64,000 nt of DNA from Halobacterium jilantaiense (GTDB taxonomy: Archaea > Halobacteriota > Halobacteria > Halobacteriales > Halobacteriaceae), in the NCBI RefSeq assembly GCF_900110535.1, contig NZ_FOJA01000001.1:2391393-2455392 (forward strand), read 5' to 3'. The translations under genes and the position numbers were made by a program. Of the stretch, positions 1 to 6,878 are shown piece after piece. Below the pieces are notes generated by a model, which was not told the origin of the DNA, did not search any database, and saw only the letters and a list, made by a program, of their open reading frames with translations. The number at the start of each line of letters is the position of its first letter. Position 1 is the first letter of the stretch.

Positions 1-2
1 GC

Positions 3-506
3 TACGAGTGCGACATCACCTTCCAGGGGACGGTCTGCTCCATCGTCTCGATGGACGAGCCGCTGACGGACACGTACTGGCTGAACATCGCCGACGAGGC
101 ACCGTTCGGCGCGCTCATCGAGCACACGAACTTCATCGGCCCGGAGCAGTACGGCGGCGAACACCTGCTGTACGTCCCGAAGTACGTCCAGAGCCGCGAG
201 GACGAGGTCTGGCAGATGAGCGACGACGAGGTCCGCGACCACTGGCTGTCCGGCATCGGGGACCTCTTCCCCGGGTTCGACCGCGACGCCGTGAACTGGG
301 TGGAGACGATGCGGAACCCCCGGACCGCGCCCGTCTACGAGCGCGGCTACCTCGACATGGTGGTGCCCTACGACCTCGCGAGCGAGGGCCACGAGGGCGT
401 CTACTACGCGGGCATGGCGAGCCGCGCCCAGTACCCCGAGCGGTCGCTGAACGGCGGCATCGTCGCCGGCTACGAGGCCGCCGACCGGATTCTGGACGGC
501 GCGTAG
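3..506 (+). CDS. FAD-dependent oxidoreductase, C-terminal part (cut by window edge)
   Basis: The frame is open from the first bases of the window, so the gene begins upstream and only about 167 C-terminal residues are visible. The end has the look of the amine-oxidase/protoporphyrinogen-oxidase FAD superfamily: the segment GVYYAGMASRAQYPERSLNGG, followed by a Gly/Ala helix ending in AADRIL, resembles the C-terminal FAD-contacting strand and helix (GDxx...S.(x)GAI.SG..AA). The Rossmann N-terminus that would settle the substrate is missing. A run of six T lies 43 bases after the stop. Substrate unknown. Confidence 0.7.
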   Translation, partial: YECDITFQGTVCSIVSMDEPLTDTYWLNIADEAPFGALIEHTNFIGPEQYGGEHLLYVPKYVQSREDEVWQMSDDEVRDHWLSGIGDLFPGFDRDAVNWVETMRNPRTAPVYERGYLDMVVPYDLASEGHEGVYYAGMASRAQYPERSLNGGIVAGYEAADRILDGA

Positions 507-548
507 TCTCGCCCGGTCGACTTCGCGTGCGGCGAACTCACACTGGTC

Positions 549-554
549 TTTTTT
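549..554 (+). terminator. T6 run after the first gene
   Basis: TTTTTT lies 43 bases past the first stop codon and 25 bases before the next ATG. Archaeal termination needs only a T-rich tract, so this may be a terminator. Its distance from the next start also fits a TATA-like element for the 579 gene. The two roles cannot be separated by eye. Confidence 0.35.
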
Positions 555-578
555 GTCGCCGCTGCCGTTCACCGCCGT

Positions 579-1031
579 ATGGTCCGACGCAGCCCCGACG
601 ACGGTCGCCTCTCCGAGACGTGGCGGGACGCCCTGCTCGGCGGCGTCGCGTCGATGCCCGTGACGGCCGCGCTCTACTGGCTGTCCGGTGGCGGCCGCGA
701 GTTCCCACTGAACGCCGTCGCGGTCGCCGGACTCGTCGCCGGGTACCTGGCCGCCGGTCGCGCTGCCGACACGGACGCCGTCGGCCTGCGTGCCGGCGTC
801 GTCGGCGGCCTCCCTGCGGTCGCGTGGCTGCTCGCGACGATTCTCGGGGGCGCGACGGCGCTGTCCGGGCCCGCCTGGTTCGAGGTCGCTGGTCTCGCGT
901 TCGCCGTCGGAGCCACCAGCACGGTCGCAGCGCTCGTGCTCGCGCTCGCCGCAGTTGTCGGTGTCCTCGGCGCGAGAGTCGGCGGCTGGGTTGCGGCCCG
1001 ACGCGGCCGGCGAGTCGGCCACGCCGGGTGA
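579..1031 (+). CDS. small polytopic membrane protein (DUF5518-like)
   Basis: A 150-residue protein with about four hydrophobic segments (roughly residues 18-36, 46-62, 71-93 and 105-138), small-residue rich, ending in a basic tail (ARRGRRVGHAG). Paired hydrophobic Gly/Ala-rich helices of this size are common in the haloarchaeal DUF5518 group, but I assign that only loosely. No catalytic or binding motif is visible. The T-run at 549-554 lies about 25-30 bases upstream of the ATG, suggesting a leaderless transcript. Function unknown. Confidence 0.7.
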   Translation: MVRRSPDDGRLSETWRDALLGGVASMPVTAALYWLSGGGREFPLNAVAVAGLVAGYLAAGRAADTDAVGLRAGVVGGLPAVAWLLATILGGATALSGPAWFEVAGLAFAVGATSTVAALVLALAAVVGVLGARVGGWVAARRGRRVGHAG

Positions 1032-1056
1032 GCGTCGGTTCCGCGGGGTGCGCCGG

Positions 1057-1305
1057 CTACCGGTCTGCGGCGAGCGCGTGGTGGTAGTCGAGCGTGCGGT
1101 ACGCCACGTACAGAATCGCGTTCAGGACGCCCGCGTAGACGAACACCTGTCCGAGGCGGGCGAACGCGCGGCCGAACACGCCGAGTTCGGTGGCACCGTA
1201 CAGGAAGAACGCTGCGACGACGCCCCACACGAGGAGGATGGCGGCGATGCGGGCACCGTCTTCGACGTACATCCCGACGCTGTCGGGGGAGGGCGGTCGA
1301 CTCAC
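1057..1305 (-). CDS. small two-helix membrane protein
   Basis: 82 residues with two hydrophobic stretches (about 19-38 and 49-67) separated by a short loop. The N-terminus is soluble (SRPPSPDSVGMYVEDGARI). It converges on the 579 gene, with about 25 bases between their stops. An alternative start at the internal Met 12 would give a shorter protein that keeps both helices. No family recognised; conserved size and composition suggest a haloarchaeal accessory membrane protein. Confidence 0.6.
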   Translation of the reverse strand: MSRPPSPDSVGMYVEDGARIAAILLVWGVVAAFFLYGATELGVFGRAFARLGQVFVYAGVLNAILYVAYRTLDYHHALAADR

Positions 1306-1389
1306 GCCACGTGGTCTCGTTTTCGGCCGTGTAAATCTACTGGGCGTTCCGGCGAGCGGTTCGGCGTTCCGAAGCCCTTACCCGCGCGC

Positions 1390-1407
1390 TGACTAACTGG
1401 TCAGTCA
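1390..1407 (+). promoter_or_regulatory. TetR-type operator abutting the start codon
   Basis: TGACTAACTGGTCAGTCA is an inverted repeat (TGACTRAC-TG-GTYAGTCA, 7 of 8 arm positions paired) ending at the base before the ATG of the TetR gene. A TATA-like CCCTTACCC lies about 28 bases before the ATG, so the dyad covers the transcription start of a leaderless mRNA. Autorepression of the regulator and its MATE partner is the natural inference. Confidence 0.75.
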
Positions 1408-2049
1408 ATGAACGGGGGAGACGACGACGGCAAGCCGGAGGCGCACGGCGCTGTCATGGACGGCGTCTACGACGCGCTCGTCGCCGACGGGTTCGCCGAC
1501 CTCACGATGCAGGATATCGCCGACGAAGCGGGCGTCTCGAAGAGCCTGCTGCACTACCACTACGACACCAAACAGGACCTCCTCGTGGCGTTCCTCGACC
1601 ACCTCATCGAGCGCGGGAAGGCCCGGGCCGCCGAACACGAGGACGAGCCCGCGCCCGAACACCTCCGGAAGTTCGTCGGGGGCGCGCTCGTCGACAACGA
1701 CGACGAGGACTGGGCGTTTGCCACCGCGCTGCTGGAACTCCAGGCGCAAGCACCCTACGACGCCGCCTACCGCGACCAGCTCGCGCGCAACGAGGCGTTC
1801 ATGCGCGACCACGTCGCCGACATCGTCCGCGACGGCGTCGACGCCGGCGAGTTCCGGGACGTCGACCCGGACGCCGTCGCCCGGCTCGTGCTCGCGGCCG
1901 TCGATGGTGCCCGCGTCGACCGCGTCGTCGTCGACGACGACACGCCCGAGGTGGTCCACGACGCTCTCCTCGACCACGTCCTCGCCGACCTCGAAACCGA
2001 CGAACCCGGCGCGCCCGAGCGCCGGGACGGACCGGGGGTCGAGCAATGA
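1408..2049 (+). CDS. TetR/AcrR family transcriptional regulator
   Basis: 213 residues. The N-terminal helix-turn-helix is clear (about residues 31-60: TMQDIADEAGVSKSLLHYHY, then DTKQDLL, the classic TetR recognition helix and following helix). The C-terminal ligand-binding part has the negatively charged tail expected of a halophile. Its stop overlaps the start of the MATE exporter by four bases (ATGA), so the two are translationally coupled. The usual role is sensing a drug or metabolite and repressing the exporter. The dyad directly upstream (1390-1407) is the likely operator. Confidence 0.92.
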   Translation: MNGGDDDGKPEAHGAVMDGVYDALVADGFADLTMQDIADEAGVSKSLLHYHYDTKQDLLVAFLDHLIERGKARAAEHEDEPAPEHLRKFVGGALVDNDDEDWAFATALLELQAQAPYDAAYRDQLARNEAFMRDHVADIVRDGVDAGEFRDVDPDAVARLVLAAVDGARVDRVVVDDDTPEVVHDALLDHVLADLETDEPGAPERRDGPGVEQ

Positions 2050-3560
2050 GCCAGCGGGACGTCGACCTCACCGGCGGCGGCCTCCTGAAGCCGCTGCTCG
2101 TGCTGTCGCTGCCCATCGTCGCCAGCCAGCTGATGCAGGTCGCGTACAACCTCGCGGACACCTTCTGGGTTGGCCAGCTCGGACAGGCACCCGTGAGCGC
2201 GCTGTCGTACTCGTGGCCCATCGTCTTCCTCGTCATCAGCGTCGCCGGCGGCTTCTCCGTGGCGGGAACCACGCTCGTCGCCCAGAACAAGGGGGCGGGC
2301 AACGACGACCGCGTGAACCACGTCGCCGGCCAGACCATCGCGTTCGTCGTGCTCACGTCGGCCGTCCTGTCGGTCGTCGGGTGGCTGCTCGCGCCGCTGC
2401 TCGTCGAACTCATCGGTGCCGCGCCCGGCTCCCGGGAGTACGTCCTCGCCGTCGAGTACACGCGCACCATCCTGCTGGGCGTGTTCTTCGTGTTCGGCTT
2501 CTTCATGTTCCAGGCGCTGCTGCGGGGCTGGGGCGACACCACGACGCCGATGTACCTGATGCTGTTCGGCGTCGTGTTGAACGTCGTCGCCGACCCGTTC
2601 CTCGTGCTCGGCTTCCATGACAACCTCGTCTTCGAGGTGCTGGGTCTCCAGGGGCTCCAGAACAGCCTCTACGCCGCCACGGGCTTCGCCGGGTTCGGCG
2701 TCCAGGGGGCCGCCATCGCCACCGTCGCCTCCCGGGGTGTGGCTGCGCTCGTCGGGATGGCGCTGCTGTTCTCCGGCCGGCTCGGCATCCAGCTCACGGT
2801 CGACGACCTCCGGCTGAAGCTCGCGACGGTCCGGAAAATCGTGCGCATCGGGCTGCCCGCGAGCATCGACCAGTCCACGCGCGCGCTCGGCATCACCGTC
2901 CTCACCGCCATCGTCGCCATCGCGGGCGACGACGCTGTCGCCGCGTTCGGCATCGGGAACCGCCTGAACTCGCTGGTCTTCCTGCCCGCCATCGGCCTCG
3001 CGCAGGGGACGGCGACCGTCGTCGGCCAGAATCTCGGCGCGGACCAGGCCGAACGCGCCGAGCGCGCGGTCTACTACGCGGCCGGCCTCATCGCCGTCGT
3101 GCTCGCCGGTGTCGCTGCCGTCGCGTTCACGTTTGCTGAACCCATCGTCGCCGTCTTCATCCCCGGGGAACCGGACGTCATCGCCATCGGCGCGCAGTAC
3201 CTCTACATCGTCGCGCCCTCCTTCCTCTTCCTCGGCGTCTACCGCGTCACGGCGTCGGCGTTCCGCGGCAGCGGCAACACCCGCACCGCGATGGTGTTCA
3301 CCATCCTCTCCCTGTGGGTGTTCCGCGTGCCGCCCGCGTACATCCTCCTGACGTACTTCGACATGGGCGCGGCGGGCGTCTTCTGGGCGACCGCGCTGTC
3401 GAACGTCGCCACCGCCGTCGTCGCGCTCGCGTGGTTCACCCGCGGCACCTGGAAGGAGCGCGTCGTAGACGATGACGACCCGGGAGCGGGGCCCGGCCCC
3501 GCAGCCGGCATCGAGGACCCGGAGGCCGCGGGAGCGGACGGCGAGGTGACGGACGACTGA
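2046..3560 (+). CDS. MATE family efflux transporter
   Basis: 504 residues and about 12 transmembrane segments in two homologous halves. It starts with a typical MATE segment (LLVLSLPIVASQLMQVAYNLADTFW) and has a second-half counterpart at about residues 275-300 (KIVRIGLPASIDQSTRALG). MATE proteins export cationic or organic compounds in exchange for Na+ or H+. The C-terminal 30 residues are an acidic, Pro/Gly/Ala-rich tail. It is cotranscribed with the preceding TetR regulator (4-base overlap), which points to inducible export. Substrate not predictable. Confidence 0.93.
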   Translation: MSQRDVDLTGGGLLKPLLVLSLPIVASQLMQVAYNLADTFWVGQLGQAPVSALSYSWPIVFLVISVAGGFSVAGTTLVAQNKGAGNDDRVNHVAGQTIAFVVLTSAVLSVVGWLLAPLLVELIGAAPGSREYVLAVEYTRTILLGVFFVFGFFMFQALLRGWGDTTTPMYLMLFGVVLNVVADPFLVLGFHDNLVFEVLGLQGLQNSLYAATGFAGFGVQGAAIATVASRGVAALVGMALLFSGRLGIQLTVDDLRLKLATVRKIVRIGLPASIDQSTRALGITVLTAIVAIAGDDAVAAFGIGNRLNSLVFLPAIGLAQGTATVVGQNLGADQAERAERAVYYAAGLIAVVLAGVAAVAFTFAEPIVAVFIPGEPDVIAIGAQYLYIVAPSFLFLGVYRVTASAFRGSGNTRTAMVFTILSLWVFRVPPAYILLTYFDMGAAGVFWATALSNVATAVVALAWFTRGTWKERVVDDDDPGAGPGPAAGIEDPEAAGADGEVTDD

Positions 3561-3593
3561 GGAACTAAGCCCACGGGGTGCCTATCGGAGAGC

Positions 3594-4268
3594 ATGGCAG
3601 TGGAACTGCGGCCGGGCGTCTGGCAGGTCGCGCTCCGGGGCGTCAACGCCTACCTCGTCGAGGACGACGCGGGCCTCGCGCTCGTCGACACCGGACTGCC
3701 GTGGCAGGCCGACAGCGTCCGCCGAGCCCTCGAAGTCGCGGGGTTCTCGATGCGCGACGTCGAGCGCGTGCTGCTCACGCACTACGACGTCGACCACGTC
3801 GGCGGCCTCCGGTCCCTGCTGTCCTCGGCGGGCGACGTCGAGGTGTGCTGTGGCGCGGGCGACGCCGAACTCGTCGTCGGCAACCGGAAGCCGCCGCTGT
3901 CGGTTCCGAAGGGCGTCAGCCAGCGGCTCGCGGGCCTCCTGACGCCGAGCGTCCACACGCCGGTGCGCGCGCTCGGCGACGGGGACGAGGTCGGTGGCTT
4001 CGAGGTGGTTGCGACGCCGGGCCACACGCCGGGCCACGTCGCCTACTACCACGAGGGGCTGGACGCCGCGTTCCTCGGGGATCTGGTGCGAGCAGACGAC
4101 GGCGAACTGGAACTGTCGCCGTGGCTGCTGTCCAGTGACACGAGCCAGCTTCCGGGGAGCGTCCGGCGCGTGCTCAACCGCGCGCCGGCGTTCGCGGCGG
4201 CCTGCGTCGGGCACGGCGACCCGATTCGGTCCGGCGGCCGGGCGGCGCTCGCCCGCGTCGTTCAGTAA
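3594..4268 (+). CDS. MBL-fold metallo-hydrolase with variant metal motif
   Basis: 224 residues with the metallo-beta-lactamase layout: LVDTGLPWQ near residue 31, the metal motif THYDVDH at residues 62-68, GHTPGHVAYY at about 143-152, and a late CVGHGDP. The canonical motif is THxHxDH. Here the second His is Asp (H63, D65, D67, H68), a change seen in some MBL subfamilies that can alter metal preference. It begins 33 bases after the MATE stop, with its own TATA-like ACTAAGCCC about 29 bases upstream, so it is probably leaderless and independent. Substrate unknown; hydrolysis of a thioester or lactone is a common role. Confidence 0.85.
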   Translation: MAVELRPGVWQVALRGVNAYLVEDDAGLALVDTGLPWQADSVRRALEVAGFSMRDVERVLLTHYDVDHVGGLRSLLSSAGDVEVCCGAGDAELVVGNRKPPLSVPKGVSQRLAGLLTPSVHTPVRALGDGDEVGGFEVVATPGHTPGHVAYYHEGLDAAFLGDLVRADDGELELSPWLLSSDTSQLPGSVRRVLNRAPAFAAACVGHGDPIRSGGRAALARVVQ

Positions 4269-4295
4269 CTCCCTGTCAGCGCGTCGACGCCGCGG

Positions 4296-4871
4296 TCAGT
4301 CGGTGAACGGGCTGTCCTCGGGGTCGACCTCGCTGGGCTCCTCGACACCGCCGCGCTCGACGCTGCCGTCGTCGGTCTCGACGTAGACGTCGTCCTCGTA
4401 GCCCCCGGCCGCGTTCTCGAACGCCGCGTCGTCCAGCTTCTCGGGCGTCGCCGGCGCGTCCGGGATGCCGTCGACCGGCCGGAACTCCCCCAGCGGGTCG
4501 TCGACGCTGACGCCGTGCCCGTCGAAGAACCCGGCGTAGCGGTCGTAGTGGTCGCCGAGTTCGTCGCCCGGGAACTCCATCATCTCCGCCCAGCCGTGGT
4601 TGTAGAAGTCGAAGTTCGCTACGATGTGGGTCATCTCGCGGGCCTCCGCCTCGGGATAGCCGGCCTGCAGCGCGGCGAGGTACATGTCCATCGTCGCGTC
4701 GAAGAAGCCGTCGAGGTGGTCGCGGCGCTCCTCGCGGCGCGCCTCGGGCGCTTTGTCGAGGAAGATACCGGTGTGGAGGTCGACGAGCTTGTCGTTGACC
4801 ACGTCGCGCAACCCCGGGACTTCGAGGGCCTTCTTCGACGCGAAGTGGCGGACGTTCTGGCGGAGCTTCAT
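4296..4871 (-). CDS. DUF6149 family protein
   Basis: 191 residues from the ATG giving MKLRQNVRHFASKKALEVPG. An upstream in-frame start at 4898 would add nine basic/hydrophobic residues, but the MKLRQN start matches what I remember of this haloarchaeal family. It is soluble and rich in acidic and aromatic residues, with a central HIVANFDFYNHGW segment and a conserved-looking C-terminal stretch (PEKLDD, YEDDVYVET). No enzymatic motif is visible. It is convergent with the MBL gene. Function unknown; the family name is from memory. Confidence 0.75.
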   Translation of the reverse strand: MKLRQNVRHFASKKALEVPGLRDVVNDKLVDLHTGIFLDKAPEARREERRDHLDGFFDATMDMYLAALQAGYPEAEAREMTHIVANFDFYNHGWAEMMEFPGDELGDHYDRYAGFFDGHGVSVDDPLGEFRPVDGIPDAPATPEKLDDAAFENAAGGYEDDVYVETDDGSVERGGVEEPSEVDPEDSPFTD

Positions 4872-4967
4872 ACCCGCCGCTAGGGGGCGTGTCCTCAAGA
4901 ACGTCCCGACACCGACACCGACACTCGCCGCCGGCCGATGGCCGCCGGAGCCGCGCGTACGCAGTCG

Positions 4968-5162
4968 TTACCTGACGTACCCGAGGTCGGGCTCCTCGTC
5001 GCCGCCCCCGGTGAACGGCACGCGCGTCACTTCCTTGAGGTAGGTGACACACACGAACCCCGGCCGCCCGGCGGGCCGGACGACCGGGTCGGCGTCTTCG
5101 GGGCACGGGAGGCTGTCGCCGGGGCGGACGAGTTCGGAGACGAGGCGGTAATCCTGTGGCAT
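4968..5162 (-). CDS. small conserved haloarchaeal protein
   Basis: 64 residues, soluble, containing two Cys (SLPCPED and GFVCVTYL) that are not arranged as a recognisable zinc site. The ATG at 5160-5162 is the only sensible start. Coding quality looks genuine (third-position G/C bias, acidic composition), but no family is recognised and the neighbours give no functional hint. Confidence 0.5.
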   Translation of the reverse strand: MPQDYRLVSELVRPGDSLPCPEDADPVVRPAGRPGFVCVTYLKEVTRVPFTGGGDEEPDLGYVR

Positions 5163-5281
5163 CGGTTGACTGCCGGCCCGCGTAAGCCGCGGGTACCGGA
5201 CTCTGGCTGCCGTAACGGTCGCCCTACCAAGACCGTTTCGCCTCGTGTGGGTGTGCTTACCAGTGTTGGGGCGAGAAATCG

Positions 5282-5288
5282 AAAAAAA
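5282..5288 (-). terminator. poly-T terminator of the Hsp20 operon
   Basis: Seven A on the plus strand (seven T in the minus-strand transcript) lie 18 bases past the hsp20 stop codon. A T-rich tract in this place is the usual archaeal intrinsic terminator. A second short A run (GAGAAATC) follows just beyond. Confidence 0.6.
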
Positions 5289-5305
5289 TCGGAGCGGCCG
5301 GTCGG

Positions 5306-5800
5306 CTACTGGAAGCCGATCTCGTGTCGCCGGTCGTCCTCGTCTTTCGGGACGCTGATGCGGCAGACGCCGTTGTCGTGTTCGGCCGTCGCCTGTTCGG
5401 GGTCGACGTGGCCCGGAAGCGCGATTGCGCGCTCCAGTCGGAGCGGTCGCTCCTGAAGGAGCGCGTGCCCCCCCTCGATCGAAGCGGGAGCGGCGTCGTC
5501 GCTCCGGTCGGCGGTCACGTAGACGTTGTTCGCGTCCGCGTGGACGGTGATCTGGTCTTCCTCGAAGCCGGGCGCGTCGAGCAACACCACCAGTTCGTCG
5601 TCGGACTCGACGACGTCGGCGCTCGGTGTCGCCGCCGGCGGCTGGTACTCCGCCGGCTCCGCCTGCTGCTGGCTCGCGACCGCGCCGGAACCGGCGGTCT
5701 GTGGCGACGGGGTCGTCGCTCCGACCGGCGTCCGTCCGGTCGCGTCCCAGGCGGCCGCCGTGTACGGAACGCCCTGCGTGGTCCGGTGGCGGTCAGTCAT
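5306..5800 (-). CDS. Hsp20/alpha-crystallin family small heat shock protein
   Basis: 164 residues. About 58 N-terminal residues are Ser/Thr/Pro/Gln-rich low complexity. The alpha-crystallin domain follows (about 60-160), starting ADVVESDDELVVLLDAPGF, with the family signature GHALLQERPLRLERAIALP at about 109-127 and the strand NGVCRISVPK. ATP-independent holdase activity is expected. The C-terminus ends EIGFQ and lacks a clear I-x-I oligomer-locking motif. It starts within the stop of the upstream Q-rich gene (ATGA overlap), so both come from one mRNA. GvpH-like proteins share the fold, but no gas-vesicle genes are nearby. Confidence 0.93.
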   Translation of the reverse strand: MTDRHRTTQGVPYTAAAWDATGRTPVGATTPSPQTAGSGAVASQQQAEPAEYQPPAATPSADVVESDDELVVLLDAPGFEEDQITVHADANNVYVTADRSDDAAPASIEGGHALLQERPLRLERAIALPGHVDPEQATAEHDNGVCRISVPKDEDDRRHEIGFQ

Positions 5801-6540
5801 CGCATCGACTGCTGAGCGCCCGGCGGCTGCATCCCCGTCGACTGCTGGCTGCCAACCGGCTGCTGGTGCTGTTGCTGACCGCCCACTGGCTGGCGCTGTT
5901 GCTGCCCGTCGGAGTGTCGCTGGCGGCCCTGTTCGGCTCCGAGAGCGACGCCCAGCTGCGGGACGACCTGTGCGAGCTGCTGGCTGCTGAGGCCGAGCCG
6001 CCGCCCCAGCGTCTCCGCGAGGAGCTTCGTGTCGGCCGACTCGACGTACTGCCGCGTCTGGCGGTTCTCTTCGACCGGCTGGCCGCTCATCTGGGACTGT
6101 GGCTGCTGAATCCCCATCTGGGACTGCGGCTGCTGGAACTGCGACTGCGGCTGTGGGATGCTCTGTGACTGCGGCTGCTGGAGCTGAGACTGTGGCTGCT
6201 GCTGGCTGTTCTGTGGCTGCTGGCCGCCCTGAGTGTGGGGCTGCTGTCGAATCTGGGACTGCGGTCGCTGCTGGCCACCGATTTCGGACTGCGGCTGCTG
6301 AATGCTCCGAGCGCCTGGCTGCTGCTGGCCGACCATCTGGGACTGTGGCTGCTGAAGCTGGGGCTCTGGCTGCTGGGTCTGTCGGGGGCCCTGTGGCTGT
6401 GCGACCTCGCGCTGTGGTGGCTGTCGTGTGCCCTGGCGCTGCTGGCTGGGCTGCTGGACCTGGGACTGCTGGCCGATCTGGTCGGGCTGCTGTTCGACTG
6501 TCGATAGCTGTGGCTGCTGGAAGCTTGGCTGGCGCTGCAT
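5797..6540 (-). CDS. glutamine/proline-rich low-complexity protein with PQSQ repeats
   Basis: 247 residues, of which I count 87 Gln (about 35%), with Pro next. Residues 61-154 hold seven PQSQ units plus PQSE and PQNS variants, usually introduced by QQ. It has only three Asp and about nine Glu but many Arg, which is very unlike the acidic proteins around it. Residues about 165-204 (VESADTKLLAETLGRRLGLS, then QQLAQVVPQLGVALGAE) look like a short amphipathic helical module. The tail returns to Q/G/P repeats. No signal peptide or membrane segment is present. It is the first gene of an operon with an Hsp20 chaperone. It looks like an intrinsically disordered or prion-like protein; client, scaffold or condensate-former is inference only. 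Confidence 0.75.
   Translation of the reverse strand: MQRQPSFQQPQLSTVEQQPDQIGQQSQVQQPSQQRQGTRQPPQREVAQPQGPRQTQQPEPQLQQPQSQMVGQQQPGARSIQQPQSEIGGQQRPQSQIRQQPHTQGGQQPQNSQQQPQSQLQQPQSQSIPQPQSQFQQPQSQMGIQQPQSQMSGQPVEENRQTRQYVESADTKLLAETLGRRLGLSSQQLAQVVPQLGVALGAEQGRQRHSDGQQQRQPVGGQQQHQQPVGSQQSTGMQPPGAQQSMR
6079..6360 (-). repeat. degenerate tandem repeat encoding PQSQ units
   Basis: Within the Q-rich gene, a short degenerate repeat (plus-strand look: CTGnGACTGnGGCTGCTG) recurs, encoding QQPQSQ-type units at residues 61-154. Unit spacing varies from about 8 to 18 residues, so it is a diverged repeat rather than a perfect satellite. Such DNA can expand or contract by slippage. Confidence 0.8.
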
Positions 6541-6550
6541 TGTGGAATCA

Positions 6551-6566
6551 GTCCCCGCGAGGGGAC
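6551..6566 (-). promoter_or_regulatory. 5'-UTR hairpin before the Q-rich/hsp20 operon
   Basis: GTCCCC-GCGA-GGGGAC on the plus strand folds as a perfect 6-bp stem with a 4-nt loop. In the mRNA the loop is UCGC and the stem ends 10 nt before the AUG. The operon's TATA-like element is at about 6590-6600, so transcription should start near 6565-6572, placing the hairpin at the 5' end of a short leader. There is no Shine-Dalgarno sequence between hairpin and AUG. A stability or temperature-responsive role is inference. Confidence 0.55.
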
Positions 6567-6587
6567 ACTCGGACCGACGACCCGACG

Positions 6588-6600
6588 GGTGATAAAGCGG
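6588..6600 (-). promoter_or_regulatory. TATA-like element of the Q-rich/hsp20 operon
   Basis: Read on the minus strand, CCGCTTTATCACC lies 50-60 bases before the ATG of the Q-rich gene. This is the best TATA-like match in the region and implies a leader of about 25-30 nt, in contrast to the leaderless genes around it. Confidence 0.5.
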
Positions 6601-6878
6601 CCAGATGGTTCACGAGAATTCAGCCGTCTCACGCCTCGTAAGGTGGTATTACTGGCGTGCGGAGGGCCAGTAGCTGGAACGCGCCGCCGACCGGTCGAGC
6701 GCGTCTGGGTGAGCCTACGGTGACGAAGTGTCGGCGTACTCGGCGACCGCCCGGGTGAGTCAGCGCCGTCGGGTAACTTCCGCACACATCGGCAACTGTT
6801 TGCAAGGCGCGAAGCCCCCGAATTCGGGCCGCCGAGGAGATAGCAATCCACTTTAACCCAGAAGGCGTGGCCTCGGGT

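Larger units (their letters stand above)
6541..6878. other. 338-base divergent intergenic region
   Basis: No gene is seen here. The region holds the leader and promoter of the Q-rich/hsp20 operon on the minus strand (hairpin 6551-6566, TATA-like element near 6590-6600) and the promoter of the FAD oxidoreductase on the plus strand (CTTTAACCC at 6851-6859, about 27 bases before the ATG at 6879, so leaderless). The roughly 240 bases between show no tRNA-like fold, repeat or convincing small ORF. Confidence 0.7.
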
